Below are positions 48,374-57,725 of a stretch of DNA of 64,000 nt, piece after piece. Every line of letters begins with the position of its first letter. Position 1 is the first letter of the stretch. The stretch lies in contig JACMKX010000165.1 in the NCBI GenBank assembly GCA_014379905.1, positions 1 through 64,000 of the forward strand, read 5' to 3'. The notes beneath the pieces are model-generated. The model saw only the letters and a program-made list of their open reading frames with translations. It was not told where the DNA came from and searched no databases. The position numbers were made by a program, and so were the translations under genes. Origin of the DNA: Ferruginibacter sp. Its GTDB lineage: Bacteria; Bacteroidota; Bacteroidia; Chitinophagales; Chitinophagaceae.

Positions 48374-48894
48374 ATGAAAACACTTGCATCCCTGGCATTG
48401 ATTATTATCACTTTTTCTGCGTGCTCGCAATCCTATAAATCATCAGATTTTAAAACATACTCCACTGAAGCGTACACCGTGCAATACCCGGCCAATTGGA
48501 GAATTGACACTTCTAAACAGAATAAAGCTGAATTTTCGATCTTTTCTCCTAAAGAAACCCTTGTAGATAAGTTCAGTGAAAATATAAACCTCATCATACA
48601 GGACTTTAAGGGGCAAAATATTGATCTGAAGAAATATGCACAGATCTCTGAGGAACAAATAAAAGCAAATGCGAAAGATCTGGAAAAATTTTCTATGAAG
48701 AAGATCCGTGTGCCGGTTCAAAGGAGTATTATAAACTGACTTATGAAATGACCTACGGTAATTTCAAATTATTTACTGAGCAATATTATTTCATGAAAAA
48801 TGAAAAAGCATTCGTTATTACTTTTAGTTCAGAAACAGGAAAATCAAAAATTACAGGCGAAAAAATATCAGCTTCTTTCAATTTGGCAAAATAA
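48374..48894 (+). pseudogene. frameshifted small lipoprotein gene
   Basis: Frame 1 MKTLASLALIIITFSACSQSYK...EKFSMKKIR, then frame change near 48690-48715 and AGSKEYYKLTYEMTYGNFKLFTEQYYFMKNEKAFVITFSSETG...FNLAK to stop at 48894. Confidence 0.72.
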
Positions 48895-48942
48895 ACTATA
48901 ACGGGAGTTTTGTAAGTCAGACAAGTTGCTGAGCCCAAAGAA

Positions 48943-48980
48943 AAAAGGAGAACAAAGATTTTTACCCTGTTCTCCTTTTA
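48943..48980 (+). terminator. putative bidirectional terminator between convergent genes
   Basis: aaaaggagaaca ... tgttctcctttt. Confidence 0.72.
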
Positions 48981-49066
48981 TTACCTCGGTTTATTATCAA
49001 ATCTTTTCCGCTTTAGCTCCTTATTCTCTTTGCAATAAATACCGCGTCTGACCTGCGGTGACGACC

Positions 49067-50356
49067 CTAGCGATTTAATTTCTCCACCCTCGACGGTGTT
49101 TCTTTTCCACTCACAATTCCTTTGCTGCTGATGGCTATGGCTTTTATGACTTCTGTCATATTAGCCATATCCAGCGTTTCTATTTCATCGTCTGCTGTAT
49201 GATAAAATTTTTCTGTATCCATTTTACTGGTGCTGATGGTGTGTGCCGGTACGCCCAATGCAGCGAGGGTTGCATTATCTGACCGGTAAAATAAATTTTG
49301 TTTTGGATAAGGGTCCGGTTCAAAATGAAATTGACTGCCTGATAAATTTCCCTGTAATATTTTTCCGAAATCAGATTTTTCATAACCGGTGATGTAAGCA
49401 CTGTTTTTTCCCCACTGGCTTTCGGTACCTATCATTTCTATGTTGAACATGGCAACTGTTTTATCTGCATTGATCTGTCTGGAAAAATATTGCGAACCAA
49501 AACCTCCAATTTCTTCTGCGGTAAATGCAATAAATACCAATGTGCGCTCATTGTTTTTTTCTTTGGTAAAATAGTTGGCCAGCATCATTACAGCGGTAGT
49601 ACCTGCCGCATCATCGTTGGCGCCATTGTATACAGAATCCCCGTCTGCCGTTGCTTTACCTATGCCAATATGATCGTAGTGACCCGAGAAAACAACGAGC
49701 TCCTCTTTTTTCGATTTGCCAGGTAATATCCCTATTACATTTGCGAGGGAAGACTGACTGATCTCGTGTAGCACATCAAAACTGTAAGTAGCCGCATCTT
49801 TATCACTTAATACAAAAACCACGGATGCTTTTTCTTCAAAACTATCTCTCTTAAAACGTTTTAGCCGGCTAAAATTTTTTGCCTGCCCGGTGTTTACCAG
49901 TACCAATGTTTTTTCATTGGCAGAGATTATCTTATTGGCTTCTGCCATCAGGTTGGCTCCTGTATCAATCACTATTTTCTTATAGCCGCTTTTTTCATCC
50001 AGCTTTAACGCGGCCTGTGTGGTTACCGCAATAATATCATTGGTTAAAACAGCCTCCCCGTTAATTGTGCCGGTAGCAGAAATAAATTTTGCCTTGGTCA
50101 TCTTAAAAGACTGTTTATAAGTAGTGAGCCCGTTAAAAAATTGCAGGCCTGCCTTTTTAAATTCAGCGGCAATAAAATCTGCGGCCTTATCTATTTCCGG
50201 GCTAAAGGTTTTGCGGCCTTTCATTTCATCTGCTGCCAGTACTCGTTCAATCCGCTCTACTTCAGCAACATTAATGATCTTATCAAGATTGTTTTGCGCC
50301 GAAGCAAGAAAACCGGAAAGGATCAATCCGCCGGTTATTAAAAGTTTATTCATCAT
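49067..50356 (-). CDS. M28 family metallopeptidase
   Basis: VVFSGHYDHIGIG, GANDDAAGTTAVMMLA, FIAFTAEEIGGFGSQYF, MIGTES, HTADDEIETLDM. Confidence 0.93.
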   Translation of the reverse strand: MMNKLLITGGLILSGFLASAQNNLDKIINVAEVERIERVLAADEMKGRKTFSPEIDKAADFIAAEFKKAGLQFFNGLTTYKQSFKMTKAKFISATGTINGEAVLTNDIIAVTTQAALKLDEKSGYKKIVIDTGANLMAEANKIISANEKTLVLVNTGQAKNFSRLKRFKRDSFEEKASVVFVLSDKDAATYSFDVLHEISQSSLANVIGILPGKSKKEELVVFSGHYDHIGIGKATADGDSVYNGANDDAAGTTAVMMLANYFTKEKNNERTLVFIAFTAEEIGGFGSQYFSRQINADKTVAMFNIEMIGTESQWGKNSAYITGYEKSDFGKILQGNLSGSQFHFEPDPYPKQNLFYRSDNATLAALGVPAHTISTSKMDTEKFYHTADDEIETLDMANMTEVIKAIAISSKGIVSGKETPSRVEKLNR

Positions 50357-50409
50357 GTTATAGGTTGATATATTATTGATTACACGAATTTAATTAGCAC
50401 ATTAGCTAA

Positions 50410-51141
50410 TTAGAGACTCATCATCTCCTTAAACTTAACCGCCTGCCTCCGGCTTACTTCAATTTTTTCACCAGCTTTCAGATCAAGCAGTAAACCACCA
50501 TTGAAATAGGGTTCTACTTTTTCTATCATGCGCATGTTAACGATGTGTTTGCGGTTGGCCCGGAAAAACACCTTGTCATCAAGCCGGTCTTCCAGCGCAT
50601 TCAACGATTTTAAGATGAGTGGCTTATTCGGACCAAAATATACTTTGGCATAGTTACCCACGCTTTCAAACAAACGCACTTCGCTCAGTTTTACGAACCA
50701 GCAACGTTCGCCGTCTTTTACAAATACCTGGTCATTTTCGCTTAACATACCACGGTTGCTACCTGCCATAGCTGCTGCCAGTTCTTTTTCTTCTGCCAGC
50801 TGTAGTTTATGTAAGGCATCTGCCAGGCGCTTGGGCTCTACCGGTTTCATGAGATAATCCAGGGCATTTACTTCAAATGCTTTTAATGCAAATTCATCGT
50901 AAGCAGTGGTGAAAATTACATGCGGTGCCTTTTCCAGTTCCATCAACATATCGAAACCCGTTTTACCAGGCATTTGTATGTCCAGGAAAATAAGGTCCGG
51001 CATAAGGCTCTCTATCTTTTCAATACCTTCTGCAGCATTGGCCGCTTCCCCTATTACTTCCACTTCGGGAAAGTCGCTCAATAATTTTTTTAATTCATTC
51101 CTCGCTAATCTTTCGTCGTCAATAATGATTGCTTTGTGCAT
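50410..51141 (-). CDS. LytTR family DNA-binding response regulator
   Basis: REC domain KAIIIDDERLARNELKKLL...DLIFLDIQMPGKTG; LytTR domain RANRKHIVNMRMIEKVEPYFNGGLLL. Confidence 0.95.
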   Translation of the reverse strand: MHKAIIIDDERLARNELKKLLSDFPEVEVIGEAANAAEGIEKIESLMPDLIFLDIQMPGKTGFDMLMELEKAPHVIFTTAYDEFALKAFEVNALDYLMKPVEPKRLADALHKLQLAEEKELAAAMAGSNRGMLSENDQVFVKDGERCWFVKLSEVRLFESVGNYAKVYFGPNKPLILKSLNALEDRLDDKVFFRANRKHIVNMRMIEKVEPYFNGGLLLDLKAGEKIEVSRRQAVKFKEMMSL

Positions 51142-51168
51142 CTTAAATAGAAATTTTAATTCTGTAAG

Positions 51169-52224
51169 TTATAAAAAACTGGCCACGGGCATAATCACTT
51201 TTGATTCTACCATATTGCCATTGATCTCTCTTATCTGGAATTGCGCCTTACCCTGGTATAAAAGGTTCAGCCTGTCCTGTGTACTTTTAATACCAAAACC
51301 TTCTTTTGTTTCGTGGGCATGGCCATTTAATGTACCCGAATTTTGCACAATGAGTTCATGATGGTGATCATTGAATTCGGAAATTACTTTTATCAACCCG
51401 CCATTTATTTGCCGGCTGATGCCATGCTTGATAGCATTCTCCACCAGTGTTTGCAACATCATAGGCGGTACGGGCTGATTGAGGGTATCTTCATCAATAT
51501 CCATTTCAATACTCAGTCTTTCTTCAAAGCGCATATGTTCCAGGGCCAGGTAATCTTTAACGATATCCAGTTCCTGTTGCAACGGCACAGTTTCCATTTT
51601 TTCGGCCTGCATACTGCTGCGCAAAATATTACTCAACTCAGTAATGGCTCTCCTTGCTCTTTCAGGATTTTCATCCACCAGTGCACGGATACTGTTTAAA
51701 GCATTAAAAATAAAGTGAGGATTGATATGTGCCTTAATGGTTTTCAATTCCAATTCCTTTACCACGGCTTCCAGTCGGAAAGTATCCAATTCCTGCGAAC
51801 GGGTGCGTTCTACATAGTGGTAAATATAATAGATCATATTCCACACCAGCAATAACCAAAGTGCATTGAAGCTGCTAAAAAACAGGCGCTGCATTTTAGT
51901 GTATTTCTGCAATCTTTCCGGGTTAAATTTAAGCAGGTAATCCATAGCTTCCATAGCTACTCCATATAAAATTGCAAAAAGCAGCGTGAGTATAAGCAGG
52001 TAGGCAATCTGAGTTTTTAAGGGCTTTTCCAGCACTTTGAGGCTATGAATATTCAGCCGCATTACATGACTTATCAATACACCAAGGGCACAACTTGTTA
52101 GCAGGCTCAGCATGTACAGTTGTGTCGCTTCACCAAAAGTGGTTACGAAAAAAATGCTGATGGCAACATTCGTCGACCAGCCAATGATCTGGCACCACCA
52201 ATACCTGGAAATTTTATTGAGCAT
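51169..52224 (-). CDS. LytS-like sensor histidine kinase
   Basis: LKAHINPHFIFNALNSIRALV; VPPMMLQTLVENAIKHGIS; adjacent to LytTR regulator. Confidence 0.94.
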   Translation of the reverse strand: MLNKISRYWWCQIIGWSTNVAISIFFVTTFGEATQLYMLSLLTSCALGVLISHVMRLNIHSLKVLEKPLKTQIAYLLILTLLFAILYGVAMEAMDYLLKFNPERLQKYTKMQRLFFSSFNALWLLLVWNMIYYIYHYVERTRSQELDTFRLEAVVKELELKTIKAHINPHFIFNALNSIRALVDENPERARRAITELSNILRSSMQAEKMETVPLQQELDIVKDYLALEHMRFEERLSIEMDIDEDTLNQPVPPMMLQTLVENAIKHGISRQINGGLIKVISEFNDHHHELIVQNSGTLNGHAHETKEGFGIKSTQDRLNLLYQGKAQFQIREINGNMVESKVIMPVASFL

Positions 52225-52533
52225 ATTTTACAAATCTATACTGCTTGTTCAATTATAAATTTACGCATTTGATTAATGGCTAAATGCTGTTGTAAGAGGC
52301 AGCAGCAGCTGCTGTAACAAGCTATTATCAACAATGTAGCAAAAAATCAGCAGGAACATTCATTGGGATGAAATCATATGTAATAAAGTGACATGTATGT
52401 TTGTAGAGCGTACAGTTTATCAGGAATAGGGAACCAGGATTTAGGATGCGCATTGGAGGCAGCTAATCCTCCTTACAAATTCCTTTCAACTAATTACCAG
52501 ATAAGTTAGTTTTACAGCATAATAACATCATAA

Positions 52534-53577
52534 ATGGCCAATTCTAATTTAAATAGTGACGCAGGAGGAATGAATCCTGCAGACAAAGAGTTTGAAAACA
52601 ATATCAGGCCAGGGGTGATTGACGATTTCAGCGGGCAATTGCAAACCATTGAAAACCTTCGGGTATTTATTAAAGCCGCCAAACAAAGGGGTGAAGCACT
52701 GGATCATATTTTATTTCATGGTCCCCCAGGGCTGGGCAAGACTACGCTGAGTCGCATTGTAGCCAACGAACTGGGGGTAAGCATAAAGGAAACCAGTGGA
52801 CCGGTTATTGAAAAGCCTGCCGACCTTGCCGGCCTGCTTACCAACCTGGAGCCAAATGATGTATTGTTTATAGATGAGATTCACCGCTTAAGCACCGTTG
52901 TAGAAGAATACCTGTATGCTGCCATGGAAGATTTTCGCATTGACATCATGATCGATAGCGGACCCAGTGCCCGCAGCGTGCAGATCAACCTTAATCCGTT
53001 TACATTGGTAGGCGCCACTACCCGGAGCGGTTTATTAACAGCACCTTTGTTATCAAGATTTGGTATTAAATCACGACTGGAATATTATGATGCCAAAACA
53101 CTAAAAAATATATTGCTTCGCAGTGCCGGTATTTTAAATACTAAAATAACCAGCGATGCTGCCGCAGAAATTGCCGGCCGAAGTCGTGGTACTCCCCGTA
53201 TTTCCAATGGTTTACTAAGACGGGTGCGTGACTTTGCACAGGTACTGGGCAATGGCGTGATAGACATGAATATTACAGAACATGCTTTGAAGGCCTTGAA
53301 TGTAGATGCCTACGGTCTGGACGATATGGATAACCGTATCCTGACTACCATCATAGATAAATTTAAAGGTGGGCCTGTAGGTATTACCACCATTGCTACG
53401 GCAGTGGGTGAAGAACCTGGCACGCTGGAAGAAGTGTATGAACCATTTTTGATACAGGAAGGATTTTTGCAACGCACATCACGCGGAAGGGAAGTAACCG
53501 CAAAAGCTTATGCGCACCTGGGACGAAACCAACAGATGGGAAATGGGCAGCCGAATTTGTTTGGGAGAGGGATTTAG
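52534..53577 (+). CDS. ruvB: Holliday junction branch migration DNA helicase RuvB
   Basis: [59 protein letters not shown]. Confidence 0.97.
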   Translation: MANSNLNSDAGGMNPADKEFENNIRPGVIDDFSGQLQTIENLRVFIKAAKQRGEALDHILFHGPPGLGKTTLSRIVANELGVSIKETSGPVIEKPADLAGLLTNLEPNDVLFIDEIHRLSTVVEEYLYAAMEDFRIDIMIDSGPSARSVQINLNPFTLVGATTRSGLLTAPLLSRFGIKSRLEYYDAKTLKNILLRSAGILNTKITSDAAAEIAGRSRGTPRISNGLLRRVRDFAQVLGNGVIDMNITEHALKALNVDAYGLDDMDNRILTTIIDKFKGGPVGITTIATAVGEEPGTLEEVYEPFLIQEGFLQRTSRGREVTAKAYAHLGRNQQMGNGQPNLFGRGI

Positions 53578-53747
53578 AAAGTCCATGGGGCCAAAGTCGA
53601 TAGACCGGCTTTAGAATTTGAATAACGAAATGAATGTGTGAAAGAATAATTTTTAACCACGGGGAAAGCGGAATAAGGCACAGGGAACTCGGAGCGACGC
53701 TGTATATGCTGTAGTGTATTTTTCTCTGATCCTATGTAGTTATTAAA

Positions 53748-53784
53748 ATAAAAAAAGAGGCTGCATTTTTTTATGCAGCCTCTT
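53748..53784 (-). terminator. intrinsic terminator of the OmpR-family regulator
   Basis: agaggctgcat-tttttt-atgcagcctct; minus-strand U run. Confidence 0.8.
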
Positions 53785-53802
53785 CCACTATATAAGTTTC
53801 AT

Positions 53803-54501
53803 CTATTCACTTTCTACCAATCTGAAACCATTACCGTGAATATTCACGATCTCCAGCTTGGAATCTTCTTTTAAATACTTACGCAATTTGGCAATGTATA
53901 CATCCATGCTGCGGCCATTAAAATAGGTATCGCTTCCCCATATTTTTTTAAGGGCTGCTTCCCTTGGCAACAGGTCATTTTTGTATTCTGACAGCATTTT
54001 AAGCAATTCATTTTCTTTTGGAGAAAGCGTTTGTGTTTTACCATTTACGGTTAACTCACGCAGGCGTGGATTAAAATGATAAGAACCCAGGTCAAATTCT
54101 GCATTCACTTCTTCCTTATGCATTTCTTCATTACGTTTTAAGATCGCTTTGATTTTGTGCAGTAATACCTCACTGTCAAAAGGTTTGGTGATATAATCAT
54201 CTGCACCCAATTTGTATCCCTGTATGATATCATCTTTCATTGTTTTTGCACTCAGGAAAAACAGGGGTACATCAGGATTTATATCTCTTATTTCTTCTGC
54301 TACAGTAAATCCGTCCATATTGGGCATCATTACATCCAGCAGGCAGATATCAAATTTTTCTCTTTGAAAAGCTGCCAGGCCCAGGCGGCCGTCTCTTTCA
54401 AGGGTAACGTCGTAGTCATTCAATTCTAAATAGTTCTTTAATACCATGCCCAGATTTGTGTCATCTTCGCACAATAAAATTTTTGGTTTAGCTGCATCCA
54501 T
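53803..54501 (-). CDS. OmpR/PhoB family response regulator
   Basis: ILLCEDDTNLGMVLKNYLELN...CLLDVMMPNMDGFTV; KLGADDYITKPF; winged-helix C-terminus GRSMDVYIAKLRKYLKED. Confidence 0.96.
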   Translation of the reverse strand: MDAAKPKILLCEDDTNLGMVLKNYLELNDYDVTLERDGRLGLAAFQREKFDICLLDVMMPNMDGFTVAEEIRDINPDVPLFFLSAKTMKDDIIQGYKLGADDYITKPFDSEVLLHKIKAILKRNEEMHKEEVNAEFDLGSYHFNPRLRELTVNGKTQTLSPKENELLKMLSEYKNDLLPREAALKKIWGSDTYFNGRSMDVYIAKLRKYLKEDSKLEIVNIHGNGFRLVESE

Positions 54502-54732
54502 GTCTTTTCGTTTTTTACAAATAAAATTATTCTGTTATTTATACCACTAATATAATGCCTAAATTTTTGTTAACCCTTTAGAAATTTATGATTTCATTCA
54601 GTCGCGAAGGCGCAAAGACGCTAAGTGGAGATTTTATTCCTATATGATCTTGCGAATTGTTATTTATTAAACCAGCGCTTTTGAAAATACTTTCAAAATA
54701 ATTTTACCGGTCTATAGGCCATGGACTATGGA

Positions 54733-55695
54733 CTATTGATCCTTTCTCCCAACAAACTGCTTGTCCGTCAACGTTTTTAAAAAGGCCACCAAATCGGCAT
54801 TGTCCTGGTTACTAAGCTGCAGTGGCTGCAGGAGCAGGGTATCCATGTTAAGCGGATCTTCTACAAACATGTACGGATTGTTGTAATACTGCACTACCTG
54901 CTCCAGTGTTTTAAATCTTCCGTCGTGCATATAAGGGCCGGTTACTGCCACGTTCCTTAAGCCCGGTGTTTTAAATCGTCCCAGGTCTTTTTGTTCTTTG
55001 GTTATTAAAAAACGGCCTTCATCTTTTTGAGAAATGCCATTATAAAGACCGATATTTTTAAATTCGTCATTGGTAAAATCTTCGGTAGAATGGCAATCAA
55101 AACATTTTGCCCTGTTACTAATGAACAGCTGGCGGCCGTTTTCTTCCTGTTGCGATAATTCCCCTTTACCATTGGCCCAATCATCAAATTTGCTCTTGTC
55201 TGTTTCCAGGGTTTTTTCAAAAGCGGCAAAGGCAGCACCCAGGTTTTGGGCATTGGGTAACTGGCCAAAAACCTTTTTAAACAGTTTCCGGTATCTTTCC
55301 GAACGGTTGAGCCTTTCCACGGCTACTGTAATTGCTAGTCCCATTTCATCCGGGTTTGCAATAGGTATGAGCGCCTGTTCTTCCAAAGTTTTTGCTCTTC
55401 CATCCCAGAAAAAGTAAGGGCGGTTCTTCATGTTTAAAACGGAAGGCGTATTTCTTGAAGTGAGTTTACCGTAGATGCCGGTGCTGAAAGCCACTGTATC
55501 TGCGAATGCAAAATCAGGTTTGTGGCAACTTGCGCAGCTAACGCTTGAATCTTTGGAAAGCATTTTTTCTGAAAATAGTTGTTTGCCAAGATCTGCGCGG
55601 GTTTTTATTTTCCTGCCGGGCTCGTCAAAAGATATAGTCAACGCAGCTATGAGCACAATTGTAAAAAATATTATGACAGGCATCCTCTTCATCAT
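54733..55695 (-). CDS. di-haem cytochrome c peroxidase
   Basis: VSCASCHKPDFAFAD, FDCHSTEDFTNDEFKNIG, TPGLRNVAVTGPYMHDGRFKTLEQVVQYY. Confidence 0.93.
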   Translation of the reverse strand: MMKRMPVIIFFTIVLIAALTISFDEPGRKIKTRADLGKQLFSEKMLSKDSSVSCASCHKPDFAFADTVAFSTGIYGKLTSRNTPSVLNMKNRPYFFWDGRAKTLEEQALIPIANPDEMGLAITVAVERLNRSERYRKLFKKVFGQLPNAQNLGAAFAAFEKTLETDKSKFDDWANGKGELSQQEENGRQLFISNRAKCFDCHSTEDFTNDEFKNIGLYNGISQKDEGRFLITKEQKDLGRFKTPGLRNVAVTGPYMHDGRFKTLEQVVQYYNNPYMFVEDPLNMDTLLLQPLQLSNQDNADLVAFLKTLTDKQFVGRKDQ

Positions 55696-55925
55696 TTCAA
55701 AATTACGCAGATTTATTTTTTAGAAACAGAACAAAAGGAAAGTAGAACACAGAATTATATTAAACTTGTAAAACGTCTCCACGACTAAACGTCAGATAAA
55801 TACCGTGTAGACGGTAAGGCGTGATTGCCTCCGGCAATCGGCATTCATCTGTTCAATCAGTATCATCTGCGTTCTATTTCTTTCTTTTTATTGGAGTAAT
55901 CTGTAACTTTCAAAAAAAATATTCC

Positions 55926-57467
55926 ATGTCGGATAAAAATAAATTTATAGAAGATATTAAGAACGGGTACAGCTTCAAAGGTGAATCTGTAAAAATTGGG
56001 GCTGCCATACTTGATGGAGAAGTAGTGCCCGAAGCCGGCATCTACCTTCCCCTAAAAACCTTGAACCGCCACGGATTGATTGCAGGTGCCACCGGAACCG
56101 GTAAAACAAAAACATTGCAGACCATCAGTGAATTTTTAAGTGACGCCAGTGTGCCTGTGATGTTAATGGATATCAAGGGCGATTTAAGTGGTATTGCTGC
56201 AGCAGGATCGGTGAATGATAAACTTACAGAACGATACCAAAAATTGCAACTGGATTATAAACCCGAAGCATTCCCTTCCGAATTATTGTCACTTACCGGT
56301 AAAGATGGTGTGCGTTTAAGAGCTACCGTTAGCGAATTCGGCCCGGTATTGCTTAATAAAATACTAGGACTCAATGATACCCAGGGTGGCATAGTAGCCC
56401 TTATCTTTAAATACTGCGATGATCAGAAGCTGCCCCTGCTGAACCTGAAAGATTTTATAAAAGTACTGCAGTATGTTGGCAATGAAGGCAAGGCCGAAAT
56501 TGAAAGGGAATATGGTAAAATATCTACCACCAGTACGGGAACCATCTTAAGAAAGGTGATAGAATTGCAACAACAGGGTGCTGATATTTTTTTTGGTGAA
56601 AGAAGTTTTGAAGTGGCCGACCTTATGCGCATCAGCGAGGATGGCCGTGGTATGATCAATATTTTAAGGGTTACCGACCTCCAGGACAGGCCCAAACTCT
56701 TTTCCACTTTTATGTTGCAGCTCCTGGCAGAACTATATGCAAGCAGCCCGGAAGAAGGGGACCTGGATAAACCCAAACTGGTGATGTTCATAGATGAAGC
56801 CCATCTTATTTTCCAGGAAGCAAGCAGCGATTTGCTGGAACAAATAGAAACAATCATTAAACTGATCCGCTCCAAAGGCATCGGCATTTTCTTTTGTACC
56901 CAAAATCCCATGGATGTGCCGGCCGCGGTATTGGGACAACTTGGCTTAAAAGTGCAACATGCTTTAAGGGCATTTACAGCGGCCGACAGGAAAGTGATTA
57001 AACAAACGGCAGAGAACTACCCCGAAACTGATTATTACAAAACGGAGGACCTTATTACCCAGCTGGGCATTGGGGAGGCGCTGGTTACCATGCTAAATGA
57101 AAAAGGAATACCTACCCCGCTGGCCCATACAATGCTGTGCTCACCAAGAAGCCGGATGGATGTATTGACAGCAGGTGAAATCAGTAATATTTTGAACCAA
57201 AGCAAGCTGGTTGAAAAATATAATAAGGAGGTGGACAGCAAAAGTGCTTATGAAATATTGACTGAAAAACTAAATGAAGCTGCAGAAAATCCTCCACCGG
57301 AAACCCGCAAAAACACGAAGGAAGAATTAACCACTTTTGAGAAAATAACCAGCAATACAGTGGTAAAAAGTATGGCCAGAACAGCTGGAAAAAGCATCGT
57401 CAGGTCGCTTTTAGGGGCACTTGGGCTGGGGGGTAAGACGAGTAGAAAAAAGACTAGCTGGTTTTGA
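55926..57467 (+). CDS. HerA-like ATPase, DUF853-type helicase
   Basis: GLIAGATGTGKTKTLQTISEFL, DIKGDLSGI, VMFIDEAHLIF, FFCTQNPMDVPAAVLGQLG; start placed at MSDKNKF. Confidence 0.92.
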   Translation: MSDKNKFIEDIKNGYSFKGESVKIGAAILDGEVVPEAGIYLPLKTLNRHGLIAGATGTGKTKTLQTISEFLSDASVPVMLMDIKGDLSGIAAAGSVNDKLTERYQKLQLDYKPEAFPSELLSLTGKDGVRLRATVSEFGPVLLNKILGLNDTQGGIVALIFKYCDDQKLPLLNLKDFIKVLQYVGNEGKAEIEREYGKISTTSTGTILRKVIELQQQGADIFFGERSFEVADLMRISEDGRGMINILRVTDLQDRPKLFSTFMLQLLAELYASSPEEGDLDKPKLVMFIDEAHLIFQEASSDLLEQIETIIKLIRSKGIGIFFCTQNPMDVPAAVLGQLGLKVQHALRAFTAADRKVIKQTAENYPETDYYKTEDLITQLGIGEALVTMLNEKGIPTPLAHTMLCSPRSRMDVLTAGEISNILNQSKLVEKYNKEVDSKSAYEILTEKLNEAAENPPPETRKNTKEELTTFEKITSNTVVKSMARTAGKSIVRSLLGALGLGGKTSRKKTSWF

Positions 57468-57648
57468 CTTTGAATTAAGTTATACACATTTATAATAATC
57501 AATTGAGGTTTAAAATCTTTTTATAAATAATTATAAACCAATTATTTGGAGATGTAATCTAAGACCGATTCGTTAAATTTCTAAGGCCTTTGTAGTAATA
57601 TTTCTACAAATACTTTATAAAATACTTGGATAATATAAAAGTGCGCAT

Positions 57649-57725
57649 TATCTTCGTTTCGGTTTTTCATAGGATATTGGATTTTAAAGCGGGACTAGAT
57701 TTCTATCTTGGTCCCTTTTTTATTT
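57649..57725 (+). ncRNA. candidate small RNA with own promoter and terminator
   Basis: TTG at 57626-57628, 20-nt spacer, TATCTTCG at 57649-57656, then ~60 nt to gggac...gtccctttttt; no gene downstream on this strand. Confidence 0.35.

Noticed and set aside
52225-52533. cagcagcagctgctg palindrome in the histidine kinase-ruvB divergent gap
   Set aside because: Short, simple-sequence palindrome without further support
56423-56911. 162-aa ORF opposite the HerA-like ATPase gene
   Set aside because: Antisense to conserved Walker-containing gene
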